A model generated the notes under the pieces. The model did not search any database, was not told where the DNA came from, and saw nothing but the letters and a program-made list of their open reading frames with translations. A DNA stretch of 23,084 bases from JAJYIV01 sp964616135. GTDB taxonomy: Bacteria > Patescibacteriota > Patescibacteriia > UBA9934 > GWF2-40-263. The stretch spans positions 1 to 23,084 of the forward strand of contig CAZTTQ010000016.1 in NCBI GenBank assembly GCA_964616135.1. The letters are read 5' to 3'. Both the position numbers and the translations under genes were made by a program. Below are positions 1-5,165 of this stretch, piece after piece (position 1 is the stretch's first letter; every line of letters begins with the position of its first letter).

Positions 1-846
1 ATGAGATGACGCGCGGTTAGCGCTCGCTTTCACTACGGCTTCGTCCCAGAGGACTTAACCAAGCGACACCCAGCACACTCGTTGGCTCATTCTTCAATAG
101 GAATGCCGTCACCCCTTGCGAGGCTCCGACTCCTTGTAAGCATACGGTTTCAGATACTATTTCATTCCCCTCCCGGGGTTCTTTTCAGCGTTCCCTCGCG
201 GTACTTGTTCACTATCGATCAAAAAATGTATTTAGCCTTGCCACATAGTCGCGGCAGATTCCCACAGGATTTCACGTGTCCCGTGGTACTCAAGAGCGGA
301 AACAACAGTCGAACGAGTTCGTTTCGGGTACAGGGTTTTCACCTTCTTTGACGCGCCGTTCCAGGCGCTTCCCCTACGAATCATCTGTCCTGTCCATGCA
401 CTGGAAGCGCATGACATCTCCGTCTTACAACACCGTTCGCGCAACGGCTTCCACCTTTCGCCGTCCAATCCCGAGAAACTTGCGTCTCTTGTTCATGAAG
501 GCTTCACGCGCACGGTTTAGGCTGATCCCCGTTCGTTCGCCACTACTGAGGGAATACACTCATAGAGAATGAAGCATCTGCGGAACGAGTCCGCACCTGC
601 TCCATTTCTATGAGCAAATCTTTTTCTCTTCCTCTGGGTACTGAGATGTTTCACTTCCCCAGGTGCCCGACGCACACCTATGTATTCAGTGTACGACAAT
701 ACGACATTACTCGTATTAGGTTTCCCCATTCAGAAATCTCCGGATCAACGGTTGCTGCCACCTTCCCGGAGCTTATCGCAGGCTGCCGCGTCTTTCTTAG
801 GCATTTTTTGTCGAGCCATCCACCAGTATGCCCTTTTACTCTACAA
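1..846 (-). rRNA. rrl: 23S ribosomal RNA, 5' part (runs off the window)
   Basis: Read on the minus strand, this is the 5' third of a bacterial large-subunit rRNA. Recognisable conserved blocks are GGTGGATG near the 5' end (817-824), CTGCGATAAG (around 771-780), GAAACATCT followed by AGTACCC (around 635-652), GGCGAACGAACGGGG (around 528-542) and GATAGTGAAC just before TACCGCGAGGGAA (around 190-216). The 5' end at about 846 is placed by aligning GGTGGATG with nucleotides 23-30 of E. coli 23S, so it may be off by a few bases. The window edge falls near E. coli position 690. The segment is about 150 nt longer than the E. coli equivalent, partly because of the hairpin at 558-614. No 16S rRNA 3' end, spacer tRNA or 5S lies upstream. 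A protein gene lies there instead. Confidence 0.96.
558..614 (-). other. hairpin extension within 23S rRNA domain I
   Basis: On the minus strand, between the GAAA(A)GAAA-type segment and the TTCCCTCAGTAG segment, E. coli has only a few nucleotides. Here about 55 nt are inserted. The insert folds as a nested hairpin. The outer arms read CTCATAG near 608-614 and CTATGAG near 559-565, and the inner arms read GCGGA near 589-595 and TCCGC near 580-584. Nothing in it suggests an intron or a homing endonuclease. It looks like a lineage-specific helix expansion. Confidence 0.7.
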
Positions 847-850
847 CCAC

Positions 851-860
851 TGCAAGAGCA
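851..860 (-). promoter_or_regulatory. boxA-like antitermination site in the 23S leader
   Basis: The minus strand reads TGCTCTTGCA, close to the rRNA boxA core TGCTCTTTA, and lies just upstream of the mature 23S 5' end. It sits closer to the 23S than boxA usually does, so it may be a chance match. Confidence 0.35.
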
Positions 861-945
861 CATCTTACAGGGCTGAGCTTCACTTCGAGTTGATTCTCAT
901 TAACCTATTTCAACTTATTCTCGATTGTGAAAGGTCAGCCCTAGT

Positions 946-1003
946 CCTTCGGACCAGGTCTCGCTCCTTATCTTTCGATGAGGCGCAAGACCTGAGTCGA
1001 AGG
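946..1003. repeat. REP-like nested palindrome
   Basis: Outer arms are CCTTCG (946-951) and CGAAGG (998-1003). Inner arms are AGGTCT (956-961) and AGACCT (988-993), with further pairing of CCT (966-968) to AGG (981-983). The CCTTCGACTCAGG-type arm resembles extragenic palindromes mobilised by REP-associated transposases in other bacteria. There is only one copy in the window, so its repetitive nature is not shown. Confidence 0.45.
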
Positions 1004-1015
1004 GTGGAAACGAAA

Positions 1016-1039
1016 GGGACCGCGCACCAGCGTGGTCCC
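1016..1039. other. 10-bp stem-loop in 23S leader
   Basis: A stem of GGGACCGCGC (1016-1025) with GCGTGGTCCC (1030-1039), loop ACCA and one G-T pair. There is no T-run on the minus-strand exit side, so it is more likely a processing or folding element of the rRNA leader than a terminator. Confidence 0.5.
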
Positions 1040-1196
1040 GAATGGCTCTAAAGCCATCAAGCCCACCGCATGCTGATGAAGAATTCCCGAACGTTTTGTA
1101 CCCCTTTATTCTTCACTAGCTTCTTCTCCATCCCATCAAGAGACACCAGAAGGTTCTTGGGACAAAGAAGCAGTGAGCTGCATTTGTTGTGGCGGT

Positions 1197-1225
1197 ATCT
1201 TAATGGCTCCCGAAAAACCTGTCAA
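1197..1225 (-). promoter_or_regulatory. strong sigma70-type promoter for the 23S rRNA
   Basis: The minus strand reads TTGACA (1220-1225), a 17-nt spacer, then TAAGAT (1197-1202): a perfect -35 and a five-of-six -10 at ideal spacing. Transcription would start near 1190 and run into the 23S gene. It shows that this 23S gene is transcribed on its own rather than from a 16S-23S operon. Confidence 0.8.
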
Positions 1226-1296
1226 GCGTTCCCGGATCGATTTCATACCCAGTTCATCCACAGGCACTTTTTTTGCTTATTTCAGCGAATATGTGT

Positions 1297-1302
1297 TAGT
1301 TT
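1297..1302 (+). promoter_or_regulatory. -10 element of rlmH (leaderless-type)
   Basis: TAGTTT is preceded by an extended TGT and followed by 9 nt to the rlmH ATG. A weak -35 (TTGCTT, 1273-1278) lies 18 nt upstream. The expected transcription start falls at or next to the start codon. Confidence 0.4.
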
Positions 1303-1311
1303 GGCTGCCAT

Positions 1312-1779
1312 ATGTATCGATTTCGCGTGGTCCGAGTGAGTGGTGGGAAAATGGGTCCGTTGGACGAAATGGCCGATTCTTTTCTGACTCGTCTAGCACC
1401 CTACGCAAAAATGGAACGGGTGGATGTAAAAGAAACCGCGTTTCGGAGCGAATCCGACCGTCCGCGCGTGTTGGCGGAGGAGGCCGAAAAGATCCGCAAG
1501 CGGCTCATCGGTACGACGATTATCCTCGGCGAACACGGAAAAACCTTTGATTCCAAGGCATTTGCGAAGAAATTGGACGCGTGGGCACACCAGGGCGCGG
1601 AACCGGTTACCTTCGTCATCGGCGGGCCGTTAGGCTATGATCGCGCGCTGGAAAAAGAAGCGGCGGCCGTCCTTTCCTTGTCCCCGCTGACGTTTCCGCA
1701 TGATCTGGCCCACCTTCTCCTGCTAGAGCAACTCTATCGGGCCTGCACGATTAACACGGGAAAAACGTACCATTATTAA
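1312..1779 (+). CDS. rlmH: 23S rRNA (pseudouridine-1915-N3) methyltransferase RlmH
   Basis: A 155-aa SPOUT-superfamily methyltransferase, the same length as E. coli RlmH. It uses S-adenosylmethionine to methylate pseudouridine 1915 of helix 69 of 23S rRNA, acting on assembled 70S ribosomes in the cytoplasm. The knotted cofactor site is visible as GGPLG (residues 104-108) and LSLSPLTFPH (121-130), followed by EQLYRA (139-144) and a C-terminal YHY. The family usually has Arg in the segment after FPH (LAR); here residue 134 is His. The start is set by length and by the family N-terminus. No Shine-Dalgarno site precedes it, and a -10-like hexamer lies 9 nt upstream, so the mRNA may be leaderless. 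It diverges from the 23S gene whose product it modifies. A hairpin terminator follows the stop. Confidence 0.95.
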   Translation: MYRFRVVRVSGGKMGPLDEMADSFLTRLAPYAKMERVDVKETAFRSESDRPRVLAEEAEKIRKRLIGTTIILGEHGKTFDSKAFAKKLDAWAHQGAEPVTFVIGGPLGYDRALEKEAAAVLSLSPLTFPHDLAHLLLLEQLYRACTINTGKTYHY

Positions 1780-1781
1780 AA

Positions 1782-1803
1782 GACCGGCCCTGCGGGGCCG
1801 GTC
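1782..1803 (+). terminator. terminator hairpin after rlmH
   Basis: A nine-pair GC-rich stem, GACCGGCCC (1782-1790) with GGGCCGGTC (1795-1803), and loop TGCG. It is followed by TTGACATTTT, so the U-tract is weak and the following TTGACA may serve as a -35 element. Confidence 0.65.
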
Positions 1804-1832
1804 TTGACATTTTGGCTCAACTAACGTAGGTT
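1804..1832 (+). promoter_or_regulatory. possible promoter for the small gene at 1883
   Basis: TTGACA (1804-1809), a 17-nt spacer and TAGGTT (1827-1832). The -35 is perfect and the -10 is poor. It would give a leader of about 44 nt that contains the Shine-Dalgarno site at 1870-1876. Confidence 0.45.
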
Positions 1833-1882
1833 GCGAAGTCCCCACGCGATGTCCGCGCGGTGACTGCACAGGAAGGTGTCCG

Positions 1883-2065
1883 ATGAAGGAACGTCCGAAC
1901 GAGCAGGGGCCGCCCGCGCCCGAGGACGAAAGCCTTACCCCCGCCATTCCTGGGTCCATCCGGGAACGGGCAGAGCGCATCGTCCAACGATACAGGAACG
2001 CAGGTGCCCCAGGCACTCCGGAAGCAATGCTTCCCTTCTTCCCGAAGCCTGGGGAGCGCAACTAG
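1883..2065 (+). CDS. hypothetical 60-aa hydrophilic protein
   Basis: I do not recognise a family. The product is 60 aa, rich in Pro, Arg and Glu, with no membrane segment or signal peptide. A central stretch (IRERAERIVQRYRNAG, about residues 25-40) could form an amphipathic helix. Unlike many genes here it has a good Shine-Dalgarno site, AGGAAGG at 1870-1876, 6 nt before the ATG, plus a candidate promoter, and this supports real translation. Its stop overlaps the stop of the convergent gene in one CTAG (2062-2065). An overlapping frame starting at 1876 lacks comparable start signals. Confidence 0.5.
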   Translation: MKERPNEQGPPAPEDESLTPAIPGSIRERAERIVQRYRNAGAPGTPEAMLPFFPKPGERN

Positions 2066-2973
2066 CGCAACTTCCAGTCCGGTGCCAGTCGGCGGAACAT
2101 CGCCGACTGCGCCGCGACTACCTTAAGCCGGTCTTCCGGCTTTTTTTCATACGCGGGAACGAGCATCTCCAATGCGGCCTCAGCCTCATTCACGAGTTTC
2201 TTCTTCGCCGGTTCCGTGGAACGTTCGTTGTTCTTTAGCGTATTCAGCAACTGACCGATTAACTGGGCGAGAAAGATGGTCTCAACCCAGTCCGAGGACT
2301 TTTTCGCCAAACGATCCTGCATGATGAATGCGAGGTATCCCTGTTCCAAGCCAAGCACGCCGCGCGGGATGTCGCGCAGGGATTCTTCCTTCCCATCCGG
2401 ACCGCGGTAATACGTCACAGATGCCTTTTCTCGAGGCACAAGTTCGAATCGATTGGGAGCGACCCGCACTTCCCGGAATAATTTCTTTTCCAATGCTTCC
2501 GCGTTCACCGTCATGTCCAGGCCGATGCGCGGAGCTCCGGGTTTGTCCCAAGTGAGGACCGCATCCGTACCGTTCGTGTAGTCGTCAAACGCCGTTGTAC
2601 GGACGTATTTCGCCCCGCCAAACCACCCGTTACGGGCAACTTCTGCCTCTACCATGCGTTCCAATGCGTTCCCGGATTCCGTTCCGCGGGCGTCAAAGTT
2701 ATTTCTCAACTGAATGACGCGCGCCTCATCCTGCGCACGTGTCTGTTCCGTTCCGATGCCTTTGAACGATTCAATCGGCGGCGGTTCTAGTGAAATCCCG
2801 AGCTTCGTCAGGTCCTCGGTGTAAAAACTTTTTACCGCGTCGGCAACTCGTTCCAAACCATCCCCTTGCAGATCAAGAAGGAGCGGCACTTCAACCGGCT
2901 TGGGGACAACGTCCTTCTTTTTACGGACGATCACTCCTGTCGGCGGACGCATCTCTAGGTTTGGTGGAGCCAT
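2062..2973 (-). CDS. hypothetical 303-aa protein, possible PD-(D/E)XK-like fold
   Basis: A soluble protein with no signal peptide. I do not recognise it as a named family. The middle part has a Glu-containing helix (ALERMVEAEVARNGW, about residues 103-117), then DDY.NGTDAVLTWD (about 130-142) and IGLDMTVN (about 150-157). This order and spacing resemble divergent PD-(D/E)XK nuclease-like proteins seen in CPR genomes, but the catalytic Lys position is Thr (LDMT), so activity is doubtful. The fold is my inference. The C-terminal third is helical and rich in Lys and Glu. A TATACT hexamer lies 9 nt before the ATG and there is no Shine-Dalgarno site, so the mRNA is probably leaderless. It lies 18 nt downstream of the hydrolase gene on the same strand. 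Confidence 0.75.
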   Translation of the reverse strand: MAPPNLEMRPPTGVIVRKKKDVVPKPVEVPLLLDLQGDGLERVADAVKSFYTEDLTKLGISLEPPPIESFKGIGTEQTRAQDEARVIQLRNNFDARGTESGNALERMVEAEVARNGWFGGAKYVRTTAFDDYTNGTDAVLTWDKPGAPRIGLDMTVNAEALEKKLFREVRVAPNRFELVPREKASVTYYRGPDGKEESLRDIPRGVLGLEQGYLAFIMQDRLAKKSSDWVETIFLAQLIGQLLNTLKNNERSTEPAKKKLVNEAEAALEMLVPAYEKKPEDRLKVVAAQSAMFRRLAPDWKLR

Positions 2974-2982
2974 AATGGCCCC

Positions 2983-2988
2983 AGTATA
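2983..2988 (-). promoter_or_regulatory. -10 element of the 303-aa gene (leaderless-type)
   Basis: The minus strand reads TATACT and is followed by 9 nt and then the ATG. It lies in the 18-nt gap after the hydrolase gene, so it would give the downstream gene its own leaderless transcript. No -35 match is seen at 17 nt. Confidence 0.5.
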
Positions 2989-2991
2989 CCG

Positions 2992-3618
2992 CTAGAGGAA
3001 ATCGTTTCCCAGCGCCGGGGCGTCTTGCGACGCAAATTCGTCCTTCAGACTTTTGCCCGGGGCGAATTCATGCGGGCGGGCGGCGATGTCCTCAACCGTG
3101 CGGAGCAAAACGGGATACTGGGCCTCCATGTAGTGGCCGTCGCCGTCGGTTTCCATGAACTTCGCCTTCAGCACATCCGCCCATTTGCGGCCGTGGTCCA
3201 CGGGAACGAGTTTGTCGTCCTTGGAATGGATGACAAAGAACTCACGGGCCTTCCACATGAGCACTTCCGCGTCAAAATCCGCGATGAACAAGTGGCGCAA
3301 GGCGGGGTTTCCCACATGCCAGGGCGATGCAACGAGAATCGCCGCGCGCGGCGGGGCGTCCATTTCCGCAGCCTCCAAGTACTGCAGCATCATAAGACCG
3401 CCGAGCGAGTGCCCGAGCAGAATGTCGTCCCCAGAGAGCGGACCGACTTGGGTGCGCAGTTCTTCTAAAATTTCGGGCAACCCGATGTCTTCCCCGAGCT
3501 TCAGGTTGAGGCGCGGCGTCAGCACCTCAAACCCGCGCGCGCGGAGTTCCGCGGCGAGCCAGGGGTGGAAGTTCATGTCGGGCGAGGCGTTGAAGCCGTG
3601 GACGAGGATGGCGCGCAT
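2992..3618 (-). CDS. RBBP9/YdeN-type serine alpha/beta hydrolase
   Basis: A 208-aa cytoplasmic alpha/beta hydrolase of the small RBBP9/YdeN-like group. The N-terminal ILVHGF supplies the oxyanion-hole segment. The nucleophile elbow is GHSLGG with Ser71. The acid is Asp134 or Asp135 in HSKDDKLVP, and the catalytic His is His162 in DGHYM. All triad residues are in place and the length is typical. The substrate is unknown; family members act on small esters. The start gives MRAILVHGF, the usual tight N-terminus before the first beta strand. A TATCGT hexamer lies 8 nt upstream and there is no Shine-Dalgarno site. It may be co-transcribed with the downstream 303-aa gene. Confidence 0.9.
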   Translation of the reverse strand: MRAILVHGFNASPDMNFHPWLAAELRARGFEVLTPRLNLKLGEDIGLPEILEELRTQVGPLSGDDILLGHSLGGLMMLQYLEAAEMDAPPRAAILVASPWHVGNPALRHLFIADFDAEVLMWKAREFFVIHSKDDKLVPVDHGRKWADVLKAKFMETDGDGHYMEAQYPVLLRTVEDIAARPHEFAPGKSLKDEFASQDAPALGNDFL

Positions 3619-3626
3619 ACGCGGAT

Positions 3627-3632
3627 ACGATA
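3627..3632 (-). promoter_or_regulatory. -10-like element of the hydrolase gene
   Basis: The minus strand reads TATCGT, 8 nt before the hydrolase ATG, the same arrangement as at several other genes here. The match to consensus is modest. Confidence 0.35.
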
Positions 3633-3648
3633 CGCGACCCCTCCCCCG

Positions 3649-3677
3649 TTGAAAAGGGCGCCGTTTTCACGTAGAGT
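3649..3677 (+). promoter_or_regulatory. promoter of tRNA-Leu(UAG) and the downstream dehydrogenase
   Basis: TTGAAA (3649-3654), a 17-nt spacer and TAGAGT (3672-3677). The tRNA starts 9 nt after the -10. Confidence 0.65.
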
Positions 3678-3686
3678 CCTGCGCGA

Positions 3687-3773
3687 GGGCAAGTGGCGGA
3701 ATTGGCATACGCATCAGCCTTAGGAGCTGACTCCCGCAAGGGATTGTGGGTTCAAGTCCCACCTTGCCCACCA
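3687..3773 (+). tRNA. tRNA-Leu (anticodon UAG)
   Basis: A class II tRNA with an encoded CCA. The acceptor arms GGGCAAG (3687-3693) and CTTGCCC (3763-3769) pair fully. The anticodon stem TCAGC/GCTGA encloses the loop CTTAGGA, with anticodon TAG at 3721-3723, which reads CUN leucine codons. A long variable arm (CTCCCGCAAGGGA region) and a T loop with GGTTCAAGTCC are present. No terminator follows. The next coding start lies 8 nt after CCA. Confidence 0.96.
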
Positions 3774-3781
3774 ACCTGATT

Positions 3782-4438
3782 ATGAAAACCGTTCTGATCA
3801 CAGGGATAAGCCGCGGCATCGGCCGTGCGCTCGCGGAGCGGTTCCTGAAAAACGGAGACACCGTGATCGGCACGTCCACGTCCGGGACGGTTGATTTTAC
3901 AAACGACCAGCTGACTGTGTTGCCGTTGGATGTGTCGAAACCGGATTCGATCCGTGCCTGCGCGGAACGCCTTGCCGGTTTGGGGAAATCCATCGACATC
4001 CTGGTCAACAACGCCGGCGTCTGGGGCGGCGACGAGGAAACGACCACCATCGACCAGACGACCTTCCGCCGCATCATGGAGGTGAACGTGTTCGGCCTGG
4101 TCGACTTTACCGAACGCGTCTTGCCGCTCATGGCGGACGGCGGGCACGTCGTGAACGTGTCCTCCCGCCACGGATCCATGCAGACCGTCCAAGACCCGTT
4201 CTTCGGCGATTACAAAATCTCCAAGGCCGCGGTGAACATGTACACGCGCGTGCTGGCCGCGCGCCTGAAGGGTCGTATCACCGTTTCCTGCGTCCACCCG
4301 GGCTGGGTAAAAACGGACATGGGCGGCGCGGACGCGGACTTGGAACCGGCGGAAGCGGCCGAACACCTCTTTGCCTTGGCAAACGCCGAGGGGGAGACCG
4401 GCCGATTCTGGTTCAAGGGGGAAGCATTTCCTTGGTAG
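3782..4438 (+). CDS. short-chain dehydrogenase/reductase (classical SDR)
   Basis: A 218-aa Rossmann-fold NAD(P)(H)-dependent oxidoreductase. The cofactor-binding motif TGISRGIG spans residues 7-14, LDV occupies 49-51, NNAG lies at 76-79, and NVSS at 125-128 supplies the catalytic Ser. The active pair is Tyr144 and Lys148 in YKISK, and a PGWVKTDM segment (173-180) follows as usual. The substrate cannot be told from sequence. The start at 3782 gives the normal MKTVLITG N-terminus; an upstream in-frame ATG lies inside the tRNA and is not credible. The coding region begins 8 nt after the tRNA-Leu CCA, so the mRNA 5' end probably comes from tRNA 3' processing. There is no Shine-Dalgarno site. Confidence 0.92.
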   Translation: MKTVLITGISRGIGRALAERFLKNGDTVIGTSTSGTVDFTNDQLTVLPLDVSKPDSIRACAERLAGLGKSIDILVNNAGVWGGDEETTTIDQTTFRRIMEVNVFGLVDFTERVLPLMADGGHVVNVSSRHGSMQTVQDPFFGDYKISKAAVNMYTRVLAARLKGRITVSCVHPGWVKTDMGGADADLEPAEAAEHLFALANAEGETGRFWFKGEAFPW

Positions 4439-4442
4439 AAAC

Positions 4443-4472
4443 AAAATCGACTCCGTAGGGAGCCGATTTTTG
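4443..4472. terminator. bidirectional terminator between convergent genes
   Basis: The stem is AAAATCG-CTCC with GGAG-CGATTTT and one A/C mismatch, with T-runs leaving on both strands. It serves the dehydrogenase (plus) and the lipoprotein (minus). Confidence 0.8.
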
Positions 4473-4475
4473 TTC

Positions 4476-5024
4476 TTACGGGGACACGGTCAGGACTTTG
4501 CCGTCTTTTACTTCTACCAAGAACAGGATGTCATCTTCCGCGCCCTTGTTGCGGACAATGAGGAAGACGTCCCCTGCGGCCGGCACGTACTTCATGAGGT
4601 CCGCCGCAAGGAAGTCCGCGGCCATGAGCGCGTCCGGGCGGTATTCGACGATGGCGAGTTCGTCGCCGTCCAGTTCAATCGTGGCGAGTGAACCGCCCTT
4701 TACCGCATACAAGCGGTTCGTATCGCCGTCTTCATCATCATACGTCTTGGTCGGTTTACCGAGACCCTTGGTCGGATCATCCGAATAGAACGTGGCGGCG
4801 TCCAACGGCAATTTGGCCGCGTCATAGAAATCCTCCGCCTTGGCGTCCGCACGCGTGGCGACGATCACCGTCACTTCCCCCGTGTCCTTCTTTTCCGTAG
4901 AGATGGAAGCGAACGGACCGGAGGACGGACGCTCCGTGGTGGTTTCGGACGTCGGCGTGCAACCGGCGCCGACGAGGACAAGGGACATGAGCGCTGCGGC
5001 CAGCAACGTTTTTGTGTTGGTCAT
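4476..5024 (-). CDS. hypothetical lipoprotein
   Basis: A 182-aa exported protein with a lipoprotein-type signal: MTNTK, a hydrophobic run, and a lipobox-like VGAGC with Cys at about residue 22. The Gly at -3 is acceptable but not ideal. A Thr/Ser-rich linker follows the Cys, then an acidic domain with no family I recognise (YDDEDGD near the middle, IVEYRPDALMAADF later). It should be anchored on the outer face of the membrane. The start at 5024 is chosen because it gives the signal peptide; the longer in-frame start at 5087 adds a non-signal leader. A TATACT hexamer lies 12 nt upstream, and no Shine-Dalgarno site is seen. Confidence 0.82.
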   Translation of the reverse strand: MTNTKTLLAAALMSLVLVGAGCTPTSETTTERPSSGPFASISTEKKDTGEVTVIVATRADAKAEDFYDAAKLPLDAATFYSDDPTKGLGKPTKTYDDEDGDTNRLYAVKGGSLATIELDGDELAIVEYRPDALMAADFLAADLMKYVPAAGDVFLIVRNKGAEDDILFLVEVKDGKVLTVSP

Positions 5025-5036
5025 AAAGTTTGTCCG

Positions 5037-5042
5037 AGTATA
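5037..5042 (-). promoter_or_regulatory. -10 element of the lipoprotein gene
   Basis: The minus strand reads TATACT, 12 nt before the ATG, which would leave a 5' leader of only a few nucleotides. Confidence 0.45.
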
Positions 5043-5165
5043 CCAGGAAAACTGCGGCGACCGAACGGTTATCCACACCCTCCCCATTGACAGGACGGGA
5101 AAAATCGAGTGGGTTAGAGACAGAGCGTGTGCACGTTCGACTAAGCCGCTAACTTCATCGGAGGA

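Larger units (their letters stand above)
847..1190 (-). other. long structured 23S rRNA leader (no gene)
   Basis: This stretch of about 340 nt lies between the predicted transcription start (about 1190) and the 23S 5' end, and I see no credible gene in it. It holds several inverted repeats: GAAGAAT/ATTCTTC arms around 1079-1117, a six-pair hairpin at 1042-1057 with a four-base loop, a ten-pair hairpin at 1016-1039 with loop ACCA, and a 58-nt nested palindrome at 946-1003. Such structures could guide RNase III-type processing or pair with the 3' flank of the 23S, which is outside the window. Confidence 0.6.

Noticed and set aside
82..729. Several open frames of 70-98 codons
   Set aside because: They lie inside the 23S rRNA gene.
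3752..4444. 230-codon open frame on the minus strand
   Set aside because: Antisense to the dehydrogenase gene, which has all SDR motifs.
5069..5077. DnaA box TTATCCACA (and TTGTCCACA at 21222-21230)
   Set aside because: Isolated single matches far apart, with no AT-rich unwinding region or dnaA/dnaN genes, so there is no case for an origin.
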